Of a stretch of 64,000 nucleotides of DNA, positions 26,564-34,383 are shown in pieces. Origin of the DNA: JAIBBG01 sp043748015 (GTDB lineage: Bacteria; Bacteroidota; Bacteroidia; Flavobacteriales_D; Sanyastnellaceae). Under the pieces are notes generated by a model, which saw only the letters and a list, made by a program, of their open reading frames with translations, did not search any database and was not told the DNA's origin. Where the stretch lies: assembly GCA_043748015.1 (NCBI GenBank), contig JAYTOA010000169.1:1-64000 (forward strand). The letters run 5' to 3'. Made by a program: the position numbers and the translations under genes. Position 1 is the first letter of the stretch. Each line of letters opens with the position of its first letter.

Positions 26564-27775
26564 ATGAATGAAATGAAAATATTCGCTCTTCTTCTTACCG
26601 TGCTTTCGTTTGTGTTGAATGCAAACGCTGACTCACCTCTCACATCTACATTTTTTGCAAAAGCATATAGCGATATATCATTAATAAGCGATGTGATTTC
26701 TCAACGTGAAAATCATGAAATACAGCAGTTCAAATTGACAGATGCGCATCTCAAATTTTTCGACAACGTATCCATTCCTCTTGATCAAAAGATTGCACTG
26801 ATCAACGCACTCGGTTGGGGCGAATCACAAAATATTCGCACGATGAAAAATCATCTTTCGAAGAAATATAAGCTTCAACCTTTGGCAATTGACTCCATAC
26901 TTCAAATACCCATTTACGAAAACCAGGACTTCTACGAACCTGCAAAAGTGATCAGCAATGAGGATCTTGTAATACTTGCTTACACGCAATCGCTGCATGA
27001 CTACTTCAACCCGATGAATGCGTTTCAGTGCGCATATCGTGCAACAATCAACAATCCGCAAAGTGAAGCAACGAACTACATATTCGGATTGATTCTCGCA
27101 CAATTTTACTTAGATCTTGATCACTGTTCTGTCTATACTGTTATGATTTCGGTACGTGAGACCAACACTTTCACCAAAGATCATATTCGACCTGAAGGAT
27201 TGAAAGCCATTTTTGAATACATCAATATATACTCCGGATCATGTAACGAATCCGAGGAAGAGATTGAAGAGATTGAAGAGATTGAAGAGATTGCAGAAGA
27301 ACTGACACTTGTCCTTGAAGACAACTATACGGAAAAGTATTGGCTAGAAAATCCGGTTTACATCAAGCCGACTTCACAACAAGTTTCCAGTAAAAAACAA
27401 AAGGTTGATCTTGTCCTACTCAATAAAAAGACTTCGAAAAATCATATGATTGACAACTGGATATTCTTCGATGAAGAAAACAATGGCACTCTCATTCAGG
27501 TCAGTATCAATAATAAAGGAAACACAACAAGCATAGAAACGAATTTGCTTCTGCTGATTGATAACAGATCAGAGTTTGAAGGTGCAGGCTTGATGTATGT
27601 TCATGAGAAAATTCCGGCTATTCCAGGTGGTGAAAATGCTGTGATCAGCATTATTCTACCCGATTATTGGATATACGATCCAAATGCGGACTTCGAAATT
27701 TGGCTGGATTATGACAACAACATTCTTGAATCAGACGAAGAAAACAATAAGGAAAGTTTTCATGAATGGGGTTGA
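26564..27775 (+). CDS. Secreted protein of unknown function with C-terminal CARDB-like domain
   Basis: 403 aa from 26564, or 400 from the ATG at 26573, which is better placed for the promoter. The signal peptide is KIFALLLTVLSFVLNANA. An alpha-helical N-terminal region of about 200 residues follows, without recognised motifs. Next comes an acidic linker (EEIEEIEEIEEIAEE) encoded by four exact 9-bp repeats (27257-27292). The last ~100 residues (IQVSINNKGNTTSIETNLLL ... FEIWLDYDNNILESDEENN) look like a CARDB/Ig-type adhesion module with an Asp/Glu-rich, possibly calcium-binding edge. There is no T9SS tail. Confidence 0.65.
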   Translation: MNEMKIFALLLTVLSFVLNANADSPLTSTFFAKAYSDISLISDVISQRENHEIQQFKLTDAHLKFFDNVSIPLDQKIALINALGWGESQNIRTMKNHLSKKYKLQPLAIDSILQIPIYENQDFYEPAKVISNEDLVILAYTQSLHDYFNPMNAFQCAYRATINNPQSEATNYIFGLILAQFYLDLDHCSVYTVMISVRETNTFTKDHIRPEGLKAIFEYINIYSGSCNESEEEIEEIEEIEEIAEELTLVLEDNYTEKYWLENPVYIKPTSQQVSSKKQKVDLVLLNKKTSKNHMIDNWIFFDEENNGTLIQVSINNKGNTTSIETNLLLLIDNRSEFEGAGLMYVHEKIPAIPGGENAVISIILPDYWIYDPNADFEIWLDYDNNILESDEENNKESFHEWG

Positions 27776-27789
27776 TCCCTTACAACTAC

Positions 27790-28134
27790 TCAATTCGGAA
27801 AAACGTCCGCAAATGGCGTCTTCGACTCATGTAGTATCTCTAATATTGTGCGGAAAGAAACAACTTTTTCACCGTAGCGATCAAAGTGGTCCTTCTGCAA
27901 CGCCGGAGCATAATCACGCTGATATCGATCCAGGTCAGATTTACTTTTGCTGATATACTGAATGGCATATGTGATTCCATTCTCTTCATATTCATGTATA
28001 CGACAGATTCGATTCTCAAGAAAAATCCCCGTACGCATGACATCAGGAATATGAGTAAACATCATCCAGTCGAGCCACTCTTCATGTATCTCTGCATCAA
28101 CACTACATGTGATATTATATAGAATTCGGTTCAT
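27790..28134 (-). CDS. DUF4286-family protein
   Basis: 114 aa from the ATG at 28134, preferred over the frame's upstream ATG at 28143. It begins MNRILYNITCSVDAEIHEEW and continues WLDWMMFTHIPDVMRTG, the pattern of the small cytosolic DUF4286 family of Bacteroidota. A ferredoxin-like fold with a buried Trp/Met core is expected. No catalytic motif. It converges with the preceding gene (15-bp gap). Function unknown. Confidence 0.75.
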   Translation of the reverse strand: MNRILYNITCSVDAEIHEEWLDWMMFTHIPDVMRTGIFLENRICRIHEYEENGITYAIQYISKSKSDLDRYQRDYAPALQKDHFDRYGEKVVSFRTILEILHESKTPFADVFPN

Positions 28135-28243
28135 ACACGACAAAAGTCGGGAGAGATAGCCCCTAAAAAAAAGAAATCGTTGTCATTTCTTTGATGAAAT
28201 TCCTTAGGTAATTGATATGCTTAAAATTCTTAGCCAACTTTAA

Positions 28244-28275
28244 TTGTGGCAAAAGGACATTTTTTTTTAGATTTG
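28244..28275 (+). promoter_or_regulatory. Promoter with T9 tract in its spacer
   Basis: TTG (28244-28246), a 21-bp spacer and TAGATTTG (28268-28275) form a full Bacteroidota-type promoter 20 bp upstream of the ATG at 28295. The spacer ends in a run of nine T (28260-28268), the last T being the first base of the -7 box. Changes in run length would change the spacing. Confidence 0.55.
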
Positions 28276-28294
28276 GCAAAAACCAAGGAACTAT

Positions 28295-28744
28295 ATGCAC
28301 ACAGGCCTGCTTCATCTCCACTCAGCATTGCGCTGGCTGGTATTCATCTTTATGATGGCAACCATCATCGATAGCTTGTTCAGAATGTACAGACCATTTA
28401 AGGAAACAGAAAGAAAAATGGCCTTGCTTTCTTTGGCCACTTTGCATACGCAGCTTCTCCTCGGATTGATTCTCTATTTTACAAGTCCTATGATTGCTCA
28501 GTTTATAGAATCAGGTAGGATTATGAAAAACCCGATTGCACGCTTTTATGTTGTAGAGCATTTATTAGGGATGGCGCTTGCCACCGTTCTAGTCACTGTT
28601 GGCTATGTAAGAGCAAAACGCCAAAGCGAGCACTGGAGTAAACACAGAATGATATTCTTCTACTACCTCACAGCACTTATACTTATTTTACTCAGTATTC
28701 CATGGCCTTTCAGAGAAGTTGGAGCAGGAAGAGGCTGGTTCTGA
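28295..28744 (+). CDS. Small four-helix membrane protein (cytochrome b-like)
   Basis: 149 aa with about four transmembrane segments. Several His residues sit at helix ends (MHTGLLHLHSALRW, LATLHTQLLLG and VVEHLLGMALA). Proteins of this type in Bacteroidota are often labelled cytochrome b-like, and paired His residues could ligate haem, but no established signature is present. The next gene, a cytochrome c lipoprotein, starts inside this one (43-nt overlap), so the two are co-expressed. This supports a respiratory or electron-transfer role by inference. Confidence 0.65.
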   Translation: MHTGLLHLHSALRWLVFIFMMATIIDSLFRMYRPFKETERKMALLSLATLHTQLLLGLILYFTSPMIAQFIESGRIMKNPIARFYVVEHLLGMALATVLVTVGYVRAKRQSEHWSKHRMIFFYYLTALILILLSIPWPFREVGAGRGWF

Positions 28745-29061
28745 TTGCGTCGACGGCATTCTTTGCTGTTTCATTTTTCGCTTGCCAAAACAATACGTCT
28801 GTTGTTCCTGTTTCTGCAGGTAAACCAGATGCCGCTACTGTGCAGAAAATTTATCAGTCACGTTGCGCAATTTGTCACGGCTTCGATGGTAAACAACGTT
28901 ATGCCGGAGCGAAAGACATTAGCATAACTGCAATGAACAAAGCTGAAATCATCGACAGAATTTCTGAAGGAAAAGGTTCCATGCCACCGCAAAAAGACAT
29001 GCTGACAATTGAGCAAATCGATGCGATTGCAGATTTTGTATTGAGTCTTAAAGCGCAATAG
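28702..29061 (+). CDS. Monohaem cytochrome c lipoprotein
   Basis: 119 aa. The signal region RLVLIASTAFFAVSFFAC carries a lipobox (acylated Cys about residue 28). The class I cytochrome c has CAICHGFDGKQRYAGAKD with one CxxCH, the distal Met in GSMPPQKDMLT, and the C-terminal helix IDAIADFVLSLK. It overlaps the upstream membrane protein gene by 43 nt in a different frame; a shorter start is possible, but this one gives the best lipoprotein signal. It is probably tethered to the outer face of the cytoplasmic membrane as an electron carrier. Confidence 0.85.
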   Translation: MAFQRSWSRKRLVLIASTAFFAVSFFACQNNTSVVPVSAGKPDAATVQKIYQSRCAICHGFDGKQRYAGAKDISITAMNKAEIIDRISEGKGSMPPQKDMLTIEQIDAIADFVLSLKAQ

Positions 29062-29093
29062 CGCGAAATTTGCCCCGATAAATCTGAATTATT

Positions 29094-30323
29094 TTGATCG
29101 AAAAAAAGACGAAAACCGTTGCGACGAGCACCGAACCGGAAACTTGCATTCTGGTGGGAATTATTACGCAAAAACAAACACGAGAGCAACTTGACGAATA
29201 TCTCGATGAACTTGAGTTTCTCGCTGAGACAGCCAATGCACGCTGTCTGAATCGCTTCACACAGAACATGGAAAAACCCGATTCGCGCACGTTTGTTGGA
29301 TCAGGAAAATTACAAGAAATAAAAAGTTATGTCAAAGAACACAAGCCCGCACTTATCATTTTCGATGACGAACTCGCTCCATCGCAATTGAGAAATATAG
29401 AAAGTGAATTTCAGGAAACAGGCGTGAAAATTATCGATCGCAACAATCTCATCTTAGACATTTTCGCCTCTCGCGCAAGGACAGCACATGCCAAAAAACA
29501 AGTCGAGCTTGCCCAATATGAATACTTGCTTCCACGGCTCAAACGAATGTGGAGTCACCTCGAGAAACAGCGAGGTGGTATCGGAATGCGCGGACCCGGT
29601 GAGCAGGAAATTGAAACAGATAGAAGGATTGTTCGCGATAGAATTTCATTGCTAAAGGACCAATTGAAAGATATCGACCGTCAGATGTCTACGCAGCGCG
29701 GCAATCGTGGCGCTTTGATCCGCGTGGCTCTAGTTGGATATACCAACGTCGGAAAAAGCACATTGATGAATCTCTTGTCAAAAAGCGACGTTTTCGCAGA
29801 AAACAAACTCTTCGCAACACTCGATACAACTGTGCGCAAAGTCGTGGTTGAGAATCTTCCATTTCTCTTAACGGACACGGTAGGTTTCATCAGAAAACTT
29901 CCACACCAGCTCATCGAATCATTTAAAAGCACTCTGGACGAAACGCGCGAGGCTGATTTGCTGCTGCATGTTGTCGACATCTCTCATCCGCAATTTGAAG
30001 AACAATACAAAGTAGTGAACGATACACTGCGCGAAATTGGCGCGGGTGATAAACCGATGATGATCATCTTTAATAAGATGGATGCTTATAAGCACACCCC
30101 CAAAGAAGAAGACGATCTCACACCGGCAGTGAAGGAAAACATCACGCTCGAGGAATTGCAGCATTCTTGGATGTCCCGACTGAACGATAAAGATGTTGTT
30201 TTCATTTCTGCACAGGAGAAAACGAACATCGATCAACTCAAAGAAATTTTGTATGAACGTGTGAGACAAATTCACATCACAAAGTATCCACACAACAATT
30301 TTTTATTCGAGAAATTCGACTAG
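29094..30323 (+). CDS. hflX: Ribosome-associated GTPase HflX
   Basis: 409 aa, starting at a TTG (29094); no earlier or better start is evident. The HflX N-terminal domain contains RTFVGSGKLQEIKSY and IDRNNLILDIFASRARTAHA. A GPGEQEIETDRR linker and the G domain follow: GYTNVGKST (G1), a G3 with DTVG, IFNKMD (G4) and FISAQ (G5). HflX splits stalled 70S ribosomes and is a broadly conserved stress GTPase. It begins 33 bp after the cytochrome gene and may be in the same transcript. Confidence 0.95.
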   Translation: MIEKKTKTVATSTEPETCILVGIITQKQTREQLDEYLDELEFLAETANARCLNRFTQNMEKPDSRTFVGSGKLQEIKSYVKEHKPALIIFDDELAPSQLRNIESEFQETGVKIIDRNNLILDIFASRARTAHAKKQVELAQYEYLLPRLKRMWSHLEKQRGGIGMRGPGEQEIETDRRIVRDRISLLKDQLKDIDRQMSTQRGNRGALIRVALVGYTNVGKSTLMNLLSKSDVFAENKLFATLDTTVRKVVVENLPFLLTDTVGFIRKLPHQLIESFKSTLDETREADLLLHVVDISHPQFEEQYKVVNDTLREIGAGDKPMMIIFNKMDAYKHTPKEEDDLTPAVKENITLEELQHSWMSRLNDKDVVFISAQEKTNIDQLKEILYERVRQIHITKYPHNNFLFEKFD

Positions 30324-30345
30324 TTTTTTGTCCAATTCGGCGATA

Positions 30346-30353
30346 TACTTTTG
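30346..30353 (+). promoter_or_regulatory. -7 promoter box upstream of the 30408 gene
   Basis: TACTTTTG matches TAnnTTTG exactly, 55 bp upstream of the ATG at 30408. The nearest TTG (30328-30330) is only 15 bp upstream, shorter than usual. Confidence 0.35.
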
Positions 30354-30407
30354 AATTGCATGAAAGGAAAATACTTCCTTTAGCTAAATCGCTTAATAAG
30401 TATATCT

Positions 30408-31115
30408 ATGAAAAACATTTTCATTGCAGGGCTATTATCTCTGTTCATCCTTCAAAGTTGCAGTATAGAGAAACGCCGCTACACCGGTGGGTTTCACATT
30501 GAGCGACACCATGCTTCACCTTCGCTATCGAAGCATGTCCATGATGAGTCTGAGTCGGCCGCTCTGATGGACACCGATGCAGAATTGACCGCGGAAAATC
30601 ACACTATTTTACCTTCTAAAGGCTTAGAAAAAAATGCCTGCTTTAGCACATGTGAAAAGCATCAAAACGCAACGTCGAAAAAAAATCTAGATTTGAAACG
30701 AAAAATCGTGTCAACCGAAAAAAAGAATGTCGATACGTATTTCGTACCATTCGAAAACAATGTACTTAAGATAGAAGATTCACTCAAGAGAAATACCAAT
30801 GCAACCAGCAGTGTGGTATTCTCGGTATTGGCTTGGGTCTTTCGGGCAATACAATTCATCGCAGTTACTTCAGGTCAAATAACATTTGAAGCTTCACTTC
30901 TAACACTGCTTGCCCCTGGTGCTATACTTGCATTCATGGCTTTTGCATTTGCCGCAGTTGCGATGAAGACCATGAACTCGCACCCCGGCATATACAGTAA
31001 TCGAACAGATGCCATTAATGGTGGCGGCCTTGCCCTTGCCTATTTATATCAATTTGCAATGTCGCTTCTTTTTTACGCCTTTCTATTGTATACCGGATTG
31101 ATTTTATGGATGTAA
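30408..31115 (+). CDS. Lipoprotein of unknown function with C-terminal membrane segments
   Basis: 235 aa. The start MKNIFIAGLLSLFILQSC is a lipoprotein signal (acylated C18), followed by EKRRYTGGFHIE, an Arg-Tyr-Gly-Gly element I have seen at the mature start of several Bacteroidota lipoproteins. A polar, His- and Ser-rich middle of about 100 residues follows. The last ~100 residues contain about three hydrophobic segments (VLAWVFRAIQFIAVT, LAPGAILAFMAFAFAAVAMK and FAMSLLFYAFLLYTGLI). A lipid anchor at the N-terminus with integral helices at the C-terminus is unusual. I do not recognise the family. Confidence 0.6.
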   Translation: MKNIFIAGLLSLFILQSCSIEKRRYTGGFHIERHHASPSLSKHVHDESESAALMDTDAELTAENHTILPSKGLEKNACFSTCEKHQNATSKKNLDLKRKIVSTEKKNVDTYFVPFENNVLKIEDSLKRNTNATSSVVFSVLAWVFRAIQFIAVTSGQITFEASLLTLLAPGAILAFMAFAFAAVAMKTMNSHPGIYSNRTDAINGGGLALAYLYQFAMSLLFYAFLLYTGLILWM

Positions 31116-31247
31116 ACTGTCCATCTATCGGGCGCATTAAATCCTTGCTAAAAGCATAGTGCATCATTTCTTATATTGCAAAAAACAATACATTCGCAGC
31201 GCTTCACACTTTGCCGGCAATAATGTCAGGCACAAACAAGAAAGTAT

Positions 31248-32537
31248 ATGAACAATACAGCAACAGCTGCAGGAAAGGATTTCAGAGTTTCATCCATGGC
31301 CGAAAATCTTGTCGGTTCGGAAATCATCAAGCTTGCAGGGGAAATACGCGAACTTATCTCCAAAGGAGAAAAAATCTACAATTTCACCATTGGTGATTTC
31401 GATCCTAAAATATTTTCTATTCCCGATGAATTGAAAACTGAAATCATTCGCGCTTATAATGAGAACGAGACAAATTATCCCGCAGCGGACGGTATTGCTG
31501 ATCTGAGGAAATCCGTATCCGCGTTGATCAAAAACTGGCAACATCTTGATTATTCTGAAAACGAAGTCCTTATTGCAGGTGGCGCCAGACCTTTGATCTA
31601 CGCTATCTTCCAGGCTGTGGTTGATCCCGGTGACAAGGTGGTGTTTCCGGTTCCAAGTTGGAACAACAATCACTATACACATCTTACTCATGCGCAAGCC
31701 GTTTTAGTCGAAACAACGCCTGAAAATAATTTTCTGCCGGTTGCCGACGATTTGAGAGAATCTCTCGAAGGGGCAGCTCTTCTGGCTCTTTGCTCGCCGC
31801 TGAATCCAACTGGAACAGCCTTCTCTCAATCGCAACTGGAAAAAATTTGCGACTTGGTGTTGGAGGAAAATCAAAGGCGAAGCCCGGCAGAGAAACCGCT
31901 TTATCTGATGTACGATCAAATTTATATGGCACTCACTTATGGCGAAACAACACATGTCGATCCTGTGAGTTTGAGACCTGAACTGCGCCCATACGTAATA
32001 TTTGTAGATGGCATTTCGAAGTCTTTCGCCGCTACCGGTGTTCGCGTTGGTTGGTCTTTCGGACCGAAAAAAGTAATCGATAAAATGAAGAACATACTCG
32101 GACATATAGGAGCATGGTCTCCAAAAGCCGAGCAAGTGGCTACCGCACGTTTTCTGAAAAATGACGCAGCTGTGAATAGCTACCTGAAAAACATCAAGAT
32201 CAACATCGAGCAAAGATTGAATGGCTTTTACGATGGAATCATCTCGTTGAAAAATGAGGGGTACAACGTCAACGCTATTGCTCCTATGGCCGCGATGTAT
32301 CTGACGGTTCAGTTCAATCTGAAAGGAAAGAAAACTCCTGCTGGTCTGGTGATTGAAACCACAGAGCAAATGACCGGATATTTATTGAATGATGCCAAGC
32401 TCGCATTGGTGCCATTCAGCGCTTTTGGAGCCTCCAAAAACTCCAACTGGTACCGACTCTCAGTTGGAACTGCCTCCATGTTAGACGTGAATGATGCAAT
32501 TCAAAGTCTTCGCTCAGCTCTGCAACGACTTTCGTGA
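31248..32537 (+). CDS. PLP-dependent class I/II aminotransferase
   Basis: 429 aa. The fold is type I: the substrate-side loop NYPAADGIADLRKS, LCSPLNPTGTAF (phosphate and Asn contacts), LMYDQIY with the cofactor Asp-Tyr pair, and the Schiff-base lysine in VDGISKSFAATGVRVGW. It belongs to the AspC/AAT-I group, which transfers amino groups between amino and keto acids. The amino-acid specificity cannot be read from the sequence. The neighbours (an unknown lipoprotein upstream, guanylyltransferase downstream) give no pathway clue. Confidence 0.88.
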   Translation: MNNTATAAGKDFRVSSMAENLVGSEIIKLAGEIRELISKGEKIYNFTIGDFDPKIFSIPDELKTEIIRAYNENETNYPAADGIADLRKSVSALIKNWQHLDYSENEVLIAGGARPLIYAIFQAVVDPGDKVVFPVPSWNNNHYTHLTHAQAVLVETTPENNFLPVADDLRESLEGAALLALCSPLNPTGTAFSQSQLEKICDLVLEENQRRSPAEKPLYLMYDQIYMALTYGETTHVDPVSLRPELRPYVIFVDGISKSFAATGVRVGWSFGPKKVIDKMKNILGHIGAWSPKAEQVATARFLKNDAAVNSYLKNIKINIEQRLNGFYDGIISLKNEGYNVNAIAPMAAMYLTVQFNLKGKKTPAGLVIETTEQMTGYLLNDAKLALVPFSAFGASKNSNWYRLSVGTASMLDVNDAIQSLRSALQRLS

Positions 32538-32614
32538 TTTACGCGCCATAGTATGTGATATTTACAGCCTGCATCCAGTGGTTCATTCACTGGTAAAAAG
32601 GAAAAAGGAAATCA

Positions 32615-33703
32615 ATGGATAAAAAAAATTATTGCGTAATCATGGCGGGTGGCATTGGAAGCCGCTTCTGGCCCATGAGTCGCACTTCACTACCCAAGCA
32701 GTTTCATGATATTTTGGGTGTTGGCCGAACGCTTATACAAATGACCTATGATCGATTTGTACCGCTTTGTCCTAAGGAAAATATTCTGGTAGTGACAAAT
32801 GAGCGCTATAAAGATCTGGTGCTGCAGCAACTTCCCGACCTTCAACCCGAGCAAGTGCTTTGTGAACCGTATATGCGCAATACTGCGCCTTGTATTGCAT
32901 ACGCTACTTTCTGGATTGCCGAACGCGAGCCAGATGCCAACATCATCGTTGCACCCAGTGATCATTTGATTCTCAACAACGATGAATTCAGAAACATCAT
33001 TGAAACAAGCATCAAACAGACAACAGACACAGGCAATCTGGTGACACTTGGCATTAAGCCTACCAGGCCCGATACCGGATATGGTTATATTCAGTGGGCT
33101 GACGACAAAAAAGCACAACATGAAAAAGTAAAACGTGTAAAAACGTTTACCGAAAAACCGGATCTCGAACTCGCAAAAGATTTCATTGCAAGCGGCGACT
33201 TTTACTGGAATTCAGGCATTTTTATCTGGAAACTAAATGCCATTCTTCACGCGTTTGAGTCGAATCTTCCTGATATGTACCGGGCCTTTGCCGAAGGCCA
33301 GGGTATTTATGGCACCGAAGGCGAAGTGGAATTTATCGGAAGAATTTATCCCGCGTGCGACAATATTTCCATCGACTATGGCATCATGGAAAAAGCAAAA
33401 AATGTAAGCGTCGTATTGAGTGATTTTGGATGGAGCGATCTTGGAACTTGGGGATCTCTACATGCACATCTTGCACACGACGCGCACCACAATGGAGTGG
33501 TTGGCAAAGATGTCATGCTTCATAATTGTGCCGATAACGTTGTGAATATGCCCAAAGGTAAACTCGCCGTGATCCATGGCTTGAATGGATATATCGTAGT
33601 AGACACCAAAGAAATTCTTCTTATATGTAAAAAGCAAGATGAACAGAAAATCAAACAATGGGTAAATGACGTGAAGGATAAAAAAGGAGAACGCTGGGCC
33701 TGA
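32615..33703 (+). CDS. manC: Mannose-1-phosphate guanylyltransferase
   Basis: 362 aa, single-domain type. The nucleotide-binding signature is MAGGIGSRFWPMSRTSLPKQ, and the sugar-phosphate loop contains FTEKPDLELAKDF. YYWNSGIF-type sequence appears as DFYWNSGIFIWKL, and SIDYGIMEKAKNV follows. It makes GDP-mannose for surface glycans. The isomerase domain found in long ManC proteins is absent. The 5' region has a small inverted repeat (CCAGTG-gttcatt-CACTGG, 32575-32593). A bidirectional terminator overlaps the 3' end. It fits with the flippase and GT genes elsewhere in the window. Confidence 0.92.
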   Translation: MDKKNYCVIMAGGIGSRFWPMSRTSLPKQFHDILGVGRTLIQMTYDRFVPLCPKENILVVTNERYKDLVLQQLPDLQPEQVLCEPYMRNTAPCIAYATFWIAEREPDANIIVAPSDHLILNNDEFRNIIETSIKQTTDTGNLVTLGIKPTRPDTGYGYIQWADDKKAQHEKVKRVKTFTEKPDLELAKDFIASGDFYWNSGIFIWKLNAILHAFESNLPDMYRAFAEGQGIYGTEGEVEFIGRIYPACDNISIDYGIMEKAKNVSVVLSDFGWSDLGTWGSLHAHLAHDAHHNGVVGKDVMLHNCADNVVNMPKGKLAVIHGLNGYIVVDTKEILLICKKQDEQKIKQWVNDVKDKKGERWA

Positions 33704-33727
33704 TAGACCGCAGCGTTTCAATTTTTT
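33690..33727. terminator. Bidirectional terminator between manC and the 33741 gene
   Basis: AACGCTG (33690-33696) pairs with CAGCGTT (33711-33717). On the plus strand it is followed by TCAATTTTTT; on the minus strand by CTCCTTTTTT. It overlaps the last codons of manC and serves the two converging genes. Confidence 0.65.
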
Positions 33728-33740
33728 ATTCTTCCCCTAG

Positions 33741-34238
33741 TTACTTCTTACGGCTCAAAGGTTCGTAGAGTGTGATAATCATTTGTGGTAAACCATCTTT
33801 TGTTGTGGCCTGCAAATACACCTGAGGATTCCTCGCTTTCAAAGCCGGATCATCGCTTCTAAATTCATAGCTGATTAAATTTCCTGTGGCCAACTTCTTC
33901 TCCGAACGCACGTATTTCTCTGTCGGAAACACTTGCTGAATCTGCATTTCAAATCGCCCAAGAAACTGCTCCGCGGTTGATTCATCTTGAAGATACATGA
34001 TGAAATCGACGGCATGAACGCCTTTATCCAAATCGAATCTGATACGACATTGATTGAAATCACCAATGGATTTTTCAAATTCCCAATTGCCGGTTTTTGA
34101 GTCCGAAAGTTTTTCAAGTCCATCAAAGCTCTTCTGATAGGCCATGCCGAAAAAGTCGACAAACTGAATCTTGTCAGACACTGTGAAGGACATCATCGCC
34201 AAAGCGGAAATCGTGAAAGCAGAAATAATGTATTTCAT
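33741..34238 (-). CDS. Hypothetical secreted protein
   Basis: 165 aa with a signal peptide (MKYIISAFTISALAMMSFTV). The mature part is a mixed alpha/beta domain with polar strands (NQCRIRFDLDKGVHAVDFIM, ISYEFRSDDPALKARNPQVY). I see no catalytic motif and no T9SS tail, so it is probably periplasmic. It converges with manC and is divergent from clpX with its own upstream region. Family not recognised. Confidence 0.6.
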   Translation of the reverse strand: MKYIISAFTISALAMMSFTVSDKIQFVDFFGMAYQKSFDGLEKLSDSKTGNWEFEKSIGDFNQCRIRFDLDKGVHAVDFIMYLQDESTAEQFLGRFEMQIQQVFPTEKYVRSEKKLATGNLISYEFRSDDPALKARNPQVYLQATTKDGLPQMIITLYEPLSRKK

Positions 34239-34342
34239 GGGATATAGTTTATTGTTCGGACTTTCTACGGTGCTTTTTCAATAGGGTTACAATGAATTGA
34301 TTCCTTCATTTTTAGACTGTGTAAAAGGGCATTTGAATGACC

Positions 34343-34350
34343 TATCTTTG
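34343..34350 (+). promoter_or_regulatory. -7 promoter box of clpX
   Basis: TATCTTTG matches the TAnnTTTG consensus exactly. Transcription would start near 34357, giving a leader of about 27 nt to the ATG at 34384. This supports 34384 over the in-frame GTG at 34357 as the clpX start. A convincing TTG -33 box is not visible. Confidence 0.45.
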
Positions 34351-34383
34351 CCATAAGTGCCCTCGGGCGTCATTTATAAAGTC

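Noticed and set aside
31704..32369. Minus-strand frame of 221 codons inside the aminotransferase gene
   Set aside because: Antisense to an enzyme with clear motifs; low-complexity composition and no family features.
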